Shown here: positions 28,026 through 39,309 of the stretch, piece after piece
How positions within the stretch are numbered: the stretch's first letter is position 1
Layout: every line of letters begins with the position of its first letter
Assembly: GCF_030463535.1 (NCBI RefSeq)
Contig: NC_132881.1
Coordinates: 45,511,271 to 45,575,270, forward strand
From: Salminus brasiliensis
Taxonomy: Eukaryota > Chordata > Actinopteri > Characiformes > Bryconidae
Direction: 5' to 3'
Length of the DNA stretch: 64,000 nucleotides
Notes under the pieces: model-generated
What the model was told of the DNA's origin: nothing
Databases searched by the model: none
Seen by the model: only the letters and a program-made list of their open reading frames with translations
Translations under genes and position numbers: made by a program

Positions 28026-28600
28026 GGCACTGGGAGTGTGTGTGTGTGTGTGGAAGTGTGTGGAAGTGTGTGTTCAGAGTTTTTGTTTTTTGTTTTTTAA
28101 AGAAGAACAACAACAAGAAGAAGAAGAAGGAGGAGGAGGAGGAAAGCAGCTTGGTTGGAACAGCTTGGGTCTGGTAGAAAGTCCTCCTCGCCCTTATTCC
28201 ATAAGTACGAGGGGTCTCTGTGCGCCGTGCGCTCTGGCTGAAGCTCTCCGTGCGCTCTCTCTCACACACGTCTGGTAAGACAGAAGGTCAGAGTTGTCAA
28301 TTTCGAAATTATGTTCGCCACTCGGGGATTTCCTGAGGGACTTCCCCTTGCCCATCTCGCGCAGCTTTTTTTCTAACCTCCCTTTTTCTCGTTCTCCACT
28401 TCACTTCAGCGTCGGAGAGCACAGTGTTCAGCCTCCTGAACATTCATCTGTTCCGTCCAGTGCCACAGAGTCACAGGCTCTTCAGGTGCTCTTCACACTT
28501 TTCAGGCATTTTTACTTTGCTACTTTGCATCCAGTGGCTGGGCTCTGAGAACAGAGCTGAGCAGTGCGCATGCGCACGCACACCGACCTCCCTTCCTCTT
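28026..28600 (-). promoter_or_regulatory. tnip2 5'UTR and promoter region
   Basis: Upstream of the ATG lie a GAA/GGA purine tract (28111-28142), pyrimidine-rich sequence and, at 28565-28576, TGCGCATGCGCA. The last is a perfect palindromic NRF1-type site, often found in TATA-less promoters. I see no TATA box. The start site is not fixed. Confidence 0.45.
28565..28576. promoter_or_regulatory. Candidate NRF1-binding site
   Basis: TGCGCATGCGCA fits the NRF1 consensus YGCGCAYGCGCR. It lies about 540 bp upstream of the tnip2 start codon and just outside the tandem array that begins near 28620. Confidence 0.45.
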
Positions 28601-28619
28601 GCTGTTATGGAGGCCAGTG

Positions 28620-29700
28620 GTTGGACTGCTTCTCGTCAGGTTGGGTAGGAGAGCTCATAGAGGAACATCATAGTGTAGCTTCCAGGACCCTTGGTCCTTC
28701 CAAGGGTTTCTCCTTGGAGTCATGTGGAGCTGTTTGTCTCAAAACCCTTCCTGGTGTCTACAGTTCACAGCTCTGTATGGACAGTAGGTAATGTTGATGA
28801 TGGGAAAATACTGGTAAATCCCTAATAATAGGTTTTCTTAAGGGACTATTTGGCCTTACAACACCTTCCACCTTCTGCCATTATCCCCCTAGACCCTGGG
28901 TTTGAGCCCACAATTCATTGTAGGCGCCAGGAATTCTGGTTCTCGTCAGGTTGGGTAGGAGAGCTGATAGAGGAACATCATAGTGTAGCTTCCAGGACCC
29001 TTGGTCCTTCCAAGGGTTTCTCCTTGGAGTCATGTGGAGCTGTTTGTCTCAAAACCTTCCTGGTGTCCACAGTTCAAATATAGCATTTTTATTTATCATC
29101 CAAAGCCAATCTTGAACCTACACATGTGTTCTGAGCTCTGTATGGACAGTAGGTAATGTTGATGATGGGAAAATACTGGTAAATCCCTAATAACAGGTTT
29201 TCTTAAGGGACTATTTGGCCTTACAACACCTTGCACTCTCCGCCATTATCCCCCTAGACCCTGGGTTTGAGCCCACAATTCATTGTAGGCACCAGGAATT
29301 CTGGTTCTCGTCAGGTTGGGTAGGAGAGCTGATAGAGGAACATCATAGTGTAGCTTCCAGGACCCTTGGTCCTTCCAAGGGTCTCTCGAGTCTTGTAGAG
29401 CTGTCTCAAAACCTTCCTGGTGTCTACAGTTCAAATATAGCCTTTTTATTTATCATCCAAAGCCACTTAGGTAGGTAATGTTGACGATGGTAAAATACTG
29501 GTAAATCCCGAATGAGAAGTTCTCTCAAGGGACTATTTGGCCTTACAACACCCTGCAGTTACCCCTCCACCATAATCCCCTTAGACCCTGGGTTTGAGCA
29601 TCATAGTGTAGCTTCCGAAACCCAGTTCATCCAGTTAAGACTGAATCCAGACCCTTGGTCCTTCCAAGGGTTTCTCGAGTCATGTAGAGCTGTTTGTTGG
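28620..29700. repeat. Tandem array, 310-365 bp units upstream of tnip2
   Basis: 'tctcgtcaggttgggtagga' starts at 28631, 28941 and 29306, giving periods of 310 and 365 bp. A fourth, truncated unit follows at about 29480-29700. The second-to-third spacing is longer because of an insert around 29080-29135. Units share 'cttccaggacccttggtcct' and 'actatttggccttacaacac'. Confidence 0.85.
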
Positions 29701-30009
29701 GAAGTCAGATAAGCCTGGAACCAAACCTCCATATGGGCCCTGTATGGGATATGGATGCCCACCAGTGTCAGTGATGTGACCAGACGTTTGTTAAACATGG
29801 GCCCCATCTGGGTTGTACACTGCATACAGGGTCTATAGGGGCCCATGTGAGATTAAGGTGGGCTGTATTGATGTGGGTCCATTTGGGAAGCCCTAATGGG
29901 TCCCAGTAAAAATGCATGTACAAACCACTCATAGTCCATGCCCACCTGGAACCCACCTAGCCCATGTTTCACCGTGTAAGCTTACATGGGCATATTGGCA
30001 TATTTGCAT

Positions 30010-30195
30010 AAAAAGCTTGTATCTCTTTTCAGGAGAATGAAAAAAAAAAAAGCTTTCAATGGAAGTTGACGTAAAAAGATTTCCTATTAGAGCAGTTCTA
30101 TTCATCCATTAATAATACAATTGAAAAAAATCTTAGGAATAATTTAAAGAACAACAGCCAGATTCACGTTATGTCAAAAAGTTAAAAAAGGACAA
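30010..30195. repeat. Short interspersed repeat (same family as 23930)
   Basis: 'agctttcaatggaagttgac', 'cagccagattcacgttatgt'. The surrounding 29700-30770 is otherwise unassigned. Confidence 0.5.
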
Positions 30196-30776
30196 ATGGA
30201 GATACAAGGTCTTTGACAAACAGCAAACAGTTCTGACTACAGTTTACTATCATTCATATTTATTTGTATTTATCCTACATGAATTTACAGCTCTAACTTC
30301 ATATGAAGGCTAATGGACAGCATTAAACAGTGGGTGTAGTCTGGAGATGAAGTAATCTGGAGCTACGTCAGTACTATAATTTCCTTGATGTTTGAACATC
30401 ACTCCAACCATTTAAACTCTTCTCCTCTGTCTGTGTGGATCACATCCCCCCGACGCCAAAACAGCATGAGGTAGCTTTCCCAGAGATTCATGGAAAAGTG
30501 CACAAACGCAGCAGTTTAAGGCCTCGGTCTGAGGTTTTTTAGGGGCATTTTGTTTACACCACTTTTATTGCAGTCTAGAAGACAAAGGAACATATTTTTG
30601 CTCCGTTATGAGCCAAAATGAGTGGGTTTGTTCCTTTCGCTCGAAAACAATGATTGCATGCGCCATAGAAGAACCACTTTTGCTTCCATCGAGAATCATA
30701 TTTCTGTTTTCCATATAAAACAGTGGTCGCAGCTCTGTTCGCTGGGCTCTACCAAAAGCTCACATTTAGGCTAATA

Positions 30777-31165
30777 CCTGTTTTAAGCTTCGAGTAAAAA
30801 CACTGGACCGTTTGCAGGCTTCAAATGTCCATGTTTAATCTAGAATAGCCAAAAACAATCAAGTTTGTTGTCATTAGCTTAGTGCTAATGTACCACTGGA
30901 ATCCCATAGGGATGCTAGCAGAATTTAGCACTATCATAGGGGTGTTTGTTCCCTTCCTTTTTTGACCAGGTTTTGACATTTGCAGGCCTGACTCTATAGT
31001 ATTCATGCTTCACCACTGCAGGGACTAGGGTACTAGCTACGTGTTCTAGCCATAAAGCCTTGAGTCTGTACCTATTATCCATTAATTCTCTTTTTATTAT
31101 AATCCAGGGGTCACCAATACTGCTCCTGAAGACCAGCATTCTTGTGGACTTTAGCTCCAACCCTA
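30777..31165. repeat. Duplicated repeat, copy 1
   Basis: Shared landmarks with 32268-32645 in the same order and orientation: 'ttttaagcttcgagtaaaaa', 'tagtattcatgcttcaccac', 'ggtcaccaatactgctcctg'. Differences are point changes and small indels. Confidence 0.8.
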
Positions 31166-31611
31166 AAATAATGCTTTACAGGACCTTTACGATGATGAAG
31201 AACCTTAAGGACCTTCACAACAATGGTAGGTAACCTCATAAACCCTGTGACTTTTCTTACATCCTACAGATCTAATAGATGTAATGCAGAGGGTTATTCA
31301 GTCACTTCATGGAAAGTTATGCTAATTATTAAAAGCGTTTTTAAGTTGTTGGAGTGAGAAGTAAGAAGTCTGTAACCAAGTCTGTAACCATGACCAAAAG
31401 GCCTGACCAACCAGAGATAACCGGACCATCTCTAAACTCTAGTTTGGGGCTGGGGGGTGAGATATAGTCACTTTCAGTCGCCTTGAATGACCAATCAGCT
31501 GACCGGTTCACTACTAAATGACACCACTGGACACTCATCACACTGATGAACTATGGCTGTGTTTCCTGAAACAAGGATGATTCTTAAATGGTCGAGTGAG
31601 CATCACACTGA

Positions 31612-31612
31612 A

Positions 31613-31657
<45 letters not shown>
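31612..31657. repeat. (CT)n microsatellite
   Basis: About 20 CT units. Confidence 0.85.
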
Positions 31658-31658
<1 letters not shown>

Positions 31659-32267
31659 GACAAGTTAGATGAACTTGACACGTGTTTTGGGGAAACTTGG
31701 CCTATTTTCGTCAAACCATGAATATGCAGAATGATGATGAATGTTATACAGCAGTGGTTTGTGGGTGTTAAGTAGGTGTTGTTGCCCATGACAAAGCCAA
31801 TACACGTCTTTTTGACTAGTGCTTTATAATCCTAGTAAAACTGAAAGCCTCATTTCTGAGAATTAAAATATGCTTATTATTATTATTGAATATTATTATT
31901 GATTATAATCCTTTTTAAGATGCAAGGATTACAGTGCTACTCGTATTCCCCTTTCACAAAGGGGTTACATTTGTAAAAAGGCCTATACAGCCAGGCCAGG
32001 CCCTCACGCTGGTAAGGCCTTCAGGAGTTGGACTGAAGGCCTAGTATGGTAAATTAACCACCAACGCAATCAGAAGGTCACAGAAGAATCAACCAATCAC
32101 ATTTTGATGTCAAATTTCAATACGAGGGACCAGTTTCATGAAGAAGAAGTGTCAATTTAGGCCTTCTGAAAGTTCTAGATACTACAGTTCAGTCAGTCCT
32201 TGGTTTCAGGCAGTTGTTAGAAAGGTAAAACAGTGGATGCAGCTCTGTATCAGGGCTCGAATTTATA

Positions 32268-32645
32268 CTAATATGTGTTTTAAGCTTCAAGCTAAACCAC
32301 TGGACCGCTTGTAAGCTTCAAATGTCCACATTAAATCTAGAATGACCAAAACAATAAAGTTTGTTGTTATTAGCTTGGTGCTAATGTGCCACTGGAATTC
32401 CATAGGGATGCTAGCAGAAGTTAGCACAAGCATAAAGGTGTTTGTTCCCTTTGACATTCGTAGGCCTGACTCTATAGTATTCATGCTTCACCACTGCAGG
32501 GACTAGGGTACTAGCTACATGTTCTAGCCATAAAGCCTTGAGTCTGTATCTATTATCCATTAATTCTCTCTTTATTCTAGTCCAGGGGTCACCAATACTG
32601 CTCCTGAAGACCAGCCTTCCTACGGACTTTAGCTCCAACCCTAGT
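32268..32645. repeat. Duplicated repeat, copy 2
   Basis: Second copy of 30777-31165, lacking a short segment near its middle ('cttttttgaccaggttttga' is absent). It abuts the Tc1-like element at about 32705. Confidence 0.8.
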
Positions 32646-32704
32646 CCTCGATTAGCCGTATTAGCCGTGTTAGACTTGGGTTGGACGATAGATTTTTTTT
32701 ACTG

Positions 32705-33174
32705 ATCTACATAATATTAGCACCACCTGTTAACTAATATTGAGTAGGTCCCCTTCATGCCACCACAACAGATCTGACCAGCCATGGCATGGAGACCTCT
32801 AAGGGATCATTTAGGCTCTGCTGAGGGGCCTCCATGAGCAGCAGTGAGCCCATGACTCTGTTGCTGGTTCACTGGTTGTTCTTTTTTGGAGCACTTTCGG
32901 TAAGCACTGACCGCTGCATACCGGGAAACACCCCACAAGACCTGCTTGGTGTTCCGGAGATGTTCAGACCCAGTCGTCTAGAACATCACAGTTTGGTTCT
33001 TGGTCAAAGTGTCTATGATTCTTATGCTGGCCCATTTCTACCTGTTTCCAACACACCCACTTCACGAACTGACTGTTCACCTGCTGCCCATTATGCAGAT
33101 CCCACCCTTTGATAGGTGCCACTGTAGATGAAGATATTCACACTACACCAGTCAGTGGTGCTAATGTTATGGCA
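32705..33174 (-). pseudogene. Tc1/mariner deletion derivative (inverted)
   Basis: The - strand reads from the end 'gccataacattagcaccact', through remnants of a Tc1 transposase N-terminus (a decayed MGxRxxxRHFDxxQ helix-turn-helix start near 33030), then jumps to transposase 3' sequence ('gcccctcagcagagcctaaa'). The catalytic core is absent. Confidence 0.65.
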
Positions 33175-33189
33175 TTTTTATATATACAT

Positions 33190-33193
33190 ATAA

Positions 33194-33255
<62 letters not shown>
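33190..33255. repeat. (GT)n(AT)n microsatellite
   Basis: A GT run followed by an AT run, directly next to the Tc1-like end. Confidence 0.9.
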
Positions 33256-33256
<1 letters not shown>

Positions 33257-33259
33257 TTT

Positions 33260-34560
33260 TGTGTAGTTTTTCTTTTCCCCCATAATGCAGTGACCTACGG
33301 CACATCTCACTACCACGATAATGTCCTGATGCCCCGGCAGGAGGAGTGGGTAAATCATATTAACCAATGATATCATTATTTCACTTCCGATTCCCACCAC
33401 CACCCCCACTTACCATCGAGCGAGAGCACTCAGCCAGCTCAATGTGTGTGTGAGTGTGTTAGCCTAACCATTCCCAGCACTCTCCCTAATAAAGCCCAGT
33501 ATTCCCAGTTCCCATCCAACACCTAGCTGATCTAACCAGTCTTTCTCTACAGTAGATCAGCTGAACTACAGGTGGAACTAAACAACTCAGTGCAGTTCAG
33601 TTGGAGCTCACAGAGAAGATCAGCAGCCAAACCTGTGTTCCTCTAACCAGCGTCACAATGCCTGAACAGTAGGCCTAAAGTTGAAGGGTTTCAGGTTAGC
33701 ACTGATTAAACTTCTCCATCTACCACAGGTATCAATCCCTATCTGCCCAGGAATGGAAATTAGTCTAAACCATGGCTCTAAACTTCAATCCTAGGACCTC
33801 CCCTGCACTGCAATTAGAAAGTTTCCCCACTCAAACCACCGGTTAATTATACCACCCTTAAGAACTTGCATTAGATGTGTTAAAGCAGAGAAAAACACAA
33901 GACCATACAGCGCGAGGGGCTCCCAGGGCTAGAGCTGAGAACCACGGGTTTACATAATAGCCACATAATGCCTTTCATTATCTTGAATCACACAATGTCT
34001 AGACTGTAAGTGACGACAGTGCTTACAGCAGCATCTGAAGATTGCCCTATAAAACAGTCATTTTAATTACAGTACTGTAATTAGCGAACTTACAATGTCT
34101 GTGCCACAGTTCTCTATACTAACAGGATCTTTCATCTGCCTGCCAAACACACCGGTGTATGAAACTACAGAAAGTCCCCTTGATGTTAGGGGTGTTTGGA
34201 GGAGTTTATGAGCTTTGCTACCATCTTGTGGTGCGCTGCAGGGGCTTGCGTTCAGGAGGGAAATACTGTATTTGTTTTTGACTGGGTTGCTGTTTTTTTT
34301 TTTTATAATTTCTTAAATTATAGATCATTTACAAAAAAAAGAAAAGAAAAGAAAGAAAAGGCATTACTGTAAGCAGTTTGGAGTTTTGTTCTTTTGTGGG
34401 AGGATCTTCATTTGGACTGTTTGGTGAAGATGGATTCTTTTGATGGCTCACACACATATTTCGCTTCTGAAGACACTGTGTTTCCTCAGTCTGCAGCCTT
34501 GTGTGTTCTTTATTTCTCACAGGCCAGACTCGTTTAAATAGCAGCACTGAATTAAGCTTT
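33260..34560. other. Intergenic, nothing recognised
   Basis: Unique-looking sequence with no exon structure or transposon that I can name. Confidence 0.4.
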
Positions 34561-34570
34561 ATTATTTTTC

Positions 34571-35216
34571 ACCTAAAAAACAAGTCCTATATTTTTTTCT
34601 TTAATGATTTAAATATGCAAGAAGCTTACAGAATTCAACATGCATATTTCTGATTATTTCAATTTGATTTGATTTTTTAACATTTTTTATTTGTCCTTCT
34701 CTTTTATTTTTGTATTTTTATTTTTACCTACAAAACAAGTCCTTTATTATTTTCTTAATTTTTTTTTTAAATATGCAAGAAGCTTGCAGAATTTAACAAG
34801 CATATTTCTGATTTTTTTAATTAGATTTTTTTTAAAACTCACTTTTATTTCTCCTTCGCTTTTATTATTTTTTTCCTTTATTATTAATTTTTACCTACAA
34901 AACAAGTCCTATATTTTGTTCTTTCATTTTTTAAATATGCAAGAAGCTTACTGAATTTAACATGCATATATTTTATTATTTATTCGATTTTTTTAAAACT
35001 TTTTTTTCATTTCTCTATTGCTTTTATTTTGTTTTTGTTTTTATTTTATTATTATATTTACCTACAAAACAAGCCATTTGTATTTATTTTCTTTAATCAT
35101 TTAAATATGCAAGAAGATTACAGAATTCAACCTGTTTCTGATTATTTTAATTAGATTTTTTAAAACTCCTTTTTTATTTCTGCTCCGCTTTTATCATTAT
35201 TTTTTTTATTTTATTA

Positions 35217-35251
<35 letters not shown>

Positions 35252-35390
35252 CTTTACCTACAAAAAAGTCCTATATATTTTTCTTTAATCATTTAAATAT
35301 ACGAAATTTAACATGCATATATTTTATTATTTTAATTAATTTTTTAAAACCTTTTTATTTCTCCTCCGCTTTTATTTTGACAGCGTGGCG
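34571..35390. repeat. AT-rich tandem array, ~155-196 bp units
   Basis: The motif 'acctacaaaacaagtcc' (first copy 'acctaaaaaacaagtcc') recurs at 34571, 34726, 34893, 35060 and 35256. Each is followed by 'ttaaatatgcaagaagctta' or a decayed version (the last copy lacks it) and a T-rich tract. Five units; the last is lengthened by a (TTA)n run. Confidence 0.85.
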
Positions 35391-35761
35391 AGGTAAACAC
35401 TGCGCCCCGCATGTAGCTGTTCCCCTTAGTCTGCTTTTAGCTGAGGAGAGGCGTTAAGGCTTTTAGACTGTTTCTACTTTTAAACACCTGATTGTGGTTA
35501 AAAGAGAGACGCTAAGGCTTTCATGACAGTTCATAAACTGTTTAAACGCATAATATGGTTAAAAGGAAACAAATATTTCGTTAAAAAGGTGAATATTGCT
35601 CGAATGCAGTGAAGTTAGCCCCTAAAGTTATCCTGTAGCCTGTCTGTAATATTCATATTCATTAATATTGTTTATATATGCAGCTTTACCTGTAAATATA
35701 CAGTGCGGTAGCACAGCTCCACAGAACACCCCTTCACTTACTCAAGAATGCATGTATGGAT

Positions 35762-35885
35762 GTACACTAAATGTCCAAATATTTGTGGACACCCCTTCTA
35801 ATAAATACATATATATCTTTGGGCCCCCAAATGAGAATGAGAAACAAAAATACACTAAATGTCCAAAAGTATCCGGACACCCTTA
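35762..35885. mobile_element. Paired MITE termini
   Basis: 'aaatgtccaaatatttgtgg' and, about 85 bases later, 'aaatgtccaaaagtatccgg'. These are two ends of a TIR family with almost no body between them. Confidence 0.5.
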
Positions 35886-35924
35886 ATCAGTAAATTCAGA
35901 TACTTTAAGGTGCTGGGGTTCTTT

Positions 35925-36000
35925 TAAGGGTTGTGGGTTCGATTCCCGGGCTCGGGAAGCTGCCACTGTTGGGCCCTTGAGCAAGGCCCTTCACCCTCTC
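35925..36000 (+). mobile_element. SINE fragment
   Basis: B-box 'gggttgtgggttcgattccc', then 'tgccactgttgggcccttga'. The A-box is missing. Confidence 0.6.
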
Positions 36001-36097
36001 TAGAATTAGGTTATGTTTGGGTATAGTAGGATATGTTTAGGTTTAGGTGTAGTAGGATACGTTTAGGTTAGGTTTAGGTTAGAATTAGGTTTAGGTG

Positions 36098-36340
36098 TAG
36101 TAGTGGCTCATTGGTTAGAGCGCCGGGATATCGATAACAGGGTTGTGGGTTTGATTCCCGGGCTCGGCAAGCTGCCACTGTTGGGCCCTTGAGCAAGGCC
36201 CTTCACCCTCTCTGCTCCCCGGGCGCTGGAGTTGGCTGCCCACCGCTCTGGGTGTGTGTACTCACTGCCCCTTGTTCACTAGTGTGTGTGTGTGTGTGTG
36301 AGTGTGTGTTTACTACCACAGATGGGTCAAATACGTGCAC
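36098..36340 (+). mobile_element. tRNA-derived SINE
   Basis: A-box 'ggctcattggttagagcgcc' and B-box 'gggttgtgggtttgattccc' are followed by the family body, a GT-rich tail and 'acagatgggtcaaatacg'. A degenerate 'ttaggttt' stretch (36005-36095) separates it from the fragment upstream. Confidence 0.75.
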
Positions 36341-36610
36341 CTTTACCATGCCCATGGTGTCAAGCCATGGGTTAGAGGGGTATAAAGCCCCACTGGCACC
36401 GAAGCTGTGGAAGTGGAACTGGGCTCTCTGGATTGATGGAGCCCCAGCCATTATCCAACATCAGTAGTGTAATCAGATCCTCACAGCTATGTTCCGACAT
36501 CTAGTGAAAAGCCTTCTCAGGAAAGGAGCAGGGGCAAACTCACTATTAATACCCTTCAGAGGAAACCCTGCTGCATGTTACAATGCTGACATATTATGTC
36601 TCAATCAGGT
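36341..36610 (-). mobile_element. Diverged MITE copy
   Basis: 'gaggggtataaagccccact' and 'gtaatcagatcctcacagct' match the inverted MITE body. The terminus is lost. Confidence 0.5.
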
Positions 36611-37511
36611 CGGTGCTAATAGGCATATTGGTGTATGTATAAGGTATGGGTGTAAAGTTACAATATCAGGGGTCTGTTTATGGCCTATTCCAACTCTACA
36701 GCCTTTGCTGAGCAGCACAGCATGGGCGAGTGAAGACGTCTCAGCAGTCAGTTGAATTCGAGGGCTAATAACTGTTTTAAGGGCTAGTCTGAGGTGGAAT
36801 ACGGGATTAAAGGATTTAAAGGATTACCATGAAGGAACCGATCATTTTGGGATTATAAATGTGCTGATGGCCGCAGCTCCTCTGGCCTGAGCAGAGACAA
36901 GAGCGAAACCACTTCATTTACCACATCCTCTCATCAGCATGTGGTGAACACAGTCAGAAAGCACGAGCCGTCCATGGCAACACTGGACAAAGCGGACACA
37001 ACTGAGGCCTACGTGACCTGGCCGTTTGCATCAATGTTTATTTAGTGACATTAGAGCCATTGACTATATGATGACCACAATATAATTATAAATAAACAGT
37101 GAAATTCTGCAATAATAAATACTGTGCAATTTCAACAACAGTTCATGCTGTAATTGAGGTATGGTAGCCAAGTTTCAGGAGTAAAAATGACATATAACAT
37201 ATTACATATATCAACTAAAATACAATAAATAAGTGTAATCTATTACAGTTAGACTGAAACAAATAATAAGTAACTGTCAAGTGTAAAATGTCAATAAATA
37301 AAAAGTAGTATTTTACATAAACACAGCTGCTTTCTTCTGTTTTACCCTTGTTTTGGCAGGAATTGTGTTTATGTAACACATTTTATTCATTTACAACTAC
37401 TCGACACTTAAGGATACAAAAAATAAACAGTACAGGATTGCAGATACTTTTGCAAATATGTGTCCTTTCAAAACTACATTCATGCATTTTAAGGACAAAA
37501 CATGTAACGGA

Positions 37512-37514
<3 letters not shown>

Positions 37515-37580
<66 letters not shown>

Positions 37581-37700
37581 TGTCCTGCACCAATAGAAAT
37601 TCTCCAAATGACAAAATTACATTGACAGTTGACATTTTAGAGGAATGACAGTGTCAGTGACAGTGAGAAGATACATGTTAGTCGCTGTTATGTGTATATA

Positions 37701-37766
<66 letters not shown>
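37515..37766. repeat. Two long (TA)n tracts
   Basis: TA runs at about 37517-37578 and 37697-37766 are separated by about 120 bases of unique sequence. Confidence 0.9.
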
Positions 37767-37767
<1 letters not shown>

Positions 37768-37789
37768 ATCTTTTAATGGGCCTAAATTG

Positions 37790-38100
37790 TAAATAAACCG
37801 AATTTAATTTAATTTATACACATACCAACCACAATATACCATTTGTGCCAAATTGTCCATATATGGAAACTAACAAGCAAATTTGGGCAGTTTTGAATTT
37901 CATCTTTTAAAGGGCCAAATTTAAGGGTAAATAAACTGAATTTTACTTTTATTCAATTAAACAGCTTATTAAATTAAAATAAAAATGTAATTTAAATTAT
38001 GCACATATCAACCACAATAAAGTATTTGTGCCAAATTGTCCATATATAGAAACTAACAAGCAAATTTGGGCAGTTTTGAATTTTCATTTTTATGTCGCCA
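37790..38100. repeat. Local tandem duplication (~190 bp)
   Basis: 'gccaaattgtccatatatgg' at about 37846 and 'gccaaattgtccatatatag' at about 38030 are each followed by 'aaactaacaagcaaatttgg'. The preceding text is also shared. Confidence 0.65.
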
Positions 38101-38107
38101 TTACAAC

Positions 38108-38545
38108 CAACACCAATCAGCCATAATATTAAACCACTGACAGCTGAATTGAATAACATTGATTATCTATTTCCAATGGAACATGTGAAGGGGTGGGGTC
38201 TACATATTAGGCAGCAGGTGAACTGTCAGTTCTTGAAGCAGGAAAATCGGTCAAGCTTAAGAATCTGAGCCACTTTAACAAGAACCAAACTGGGACAGCT
38301 AGACGTCAGGCAGGTCTTGTGGGGTGTTCCTGGTATGCAGTGGTCAGTACCTTCCAAAAGTGCTCCAAAGAAAGTTAAGGATGCTCATGGAAGGCCCACC
38401 TCGCAACTTACAGGCCTTAAAGGATCTGCTGCTAACGTGCTGGTGCAAGATACCACAGGACACCCTCAGAGGTTTTGTGGAGTCCATGCCTGGATGGGTC
38501 AGAGCTATTTTAGTGATATGAGGGGTAGTATAATGTTATGGCTGA
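38108..38545 (+). pseudogene. Tc1/mariner deletion derivative with transposase C-terminus
   Basis: A frame at about 38390-38517 reads EGPPRNLQALKDLLLTCW, CKIPQDTLRGFVESMPGW, VRAIL. This is recognisably the C-terminus of a fish Tc1-type transposase. Upstream ('gcaggaaaatcggtcaagct') is the decayed N-terminal helix-turn-helix region. The middle, with the catalytic Asp residues, is deleted. Ends are 'cagccataatattaaaccac' and 'taatgttatggctg'. Confidence 0.75.
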
Positions 38546-38877
38546 AGCTTAATGTCATTCTGTAACGTTGGTTCAGCTGCTGGACTGCTTGGTGATGGGT
38601 TGCCTCTAAATGTGGAGGTTTGTCAATGTAATTTAGACCAAAAGGACTCAAAAAAGGGAACGATAGAGTCTAAAAACTTTGGTTCCTGTGTTTATAGATG
38701 CTTAATTTCTTTGGAAAGGTTGTCTACTTATATTTCTACTTTAGTCATCATTTTACTGAAGTACCGACACTTTCACACCTCCCCTCGTATTCATCTAGTT
38801 ATCCTGTTAAATCTCTCCAGGGATTTCCAAATTGCATATTTCAGAGCAAGACAGAGTTGCTAAATTGCTTGATTTGG

Positions 38878-39309
38878 TCATCTCTTAAAGGCAACCTCAT
38901 GGCCAGCGTTATCATGTGTATGGAAGCCGTTGAAGGGGTCAGTGGCTCCATCATCTCCGACATCATGGAAATCATACTCATCACTGTCGCACTCGTCGCT
39001 GTCGGCTCCAGGTGGGCACTCTTTGGATTTGCTCTCTGTGCTCTCTGTGCTGTGGCTGGACTCTCGGCTCTCGTTGCTGCTGCTGCTGCTGTTGCTGCTT
39101 CGACTGTCACTGTTCTCACTGCTGTCCACCACTGCTCTGCTGTTTTCCGACTCAGTGCTGCTGCTGCTGTGGGTGGTTTTCTCTGTGGACTCGCTGCTCT
39201 CGGAGTGCAGGTCCTCTGTTGTGTCTTTGTCTTCCTCATCTGGCTGATCGGTCGATTCCACAGTGTCCTCATTGCTGACCAGTTTGACGTTGATGAGATG
39301 AACCCAGTT
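38878..39309 (-). CDS. SCPP gene last exon (Ser/Glu/Asp-rich)
   Basis: Acceptor TTACAG. It begins NWVHLINVKLVSNEDTVE, continues with Ser/Thr/Glu runs (HSESSESTEKTTHSSSS), then KSKECPPGADSDECDSDEYD, and ends HTHDNAGHEVAFKR with stop TGA at 38880-38878. Two Cys residues are unusual for acidic SCPPs. No RGD motif. Confidence 0.85.
   Translation of the reverse strand, partial: NWVHLINVKLVSNEDTVESTDQPDEEDKDTTEDLHSESSESTEKTTHSSSSTESENSRAVVDSSENSDSRSSNSSSSSNESRESSHSTESTESKSKECPPGADSDECDSDEYDFHDVGDDGATDPFNGFHTHDNAGHEVAFKR

Noticed and set aside
36005-36095. 'ttaggttt' stretch resembling telomeric repeats
   Set aside because: Units are irregular and short and lie between SINE copies. More likely local slippage than an interstitial telomere.
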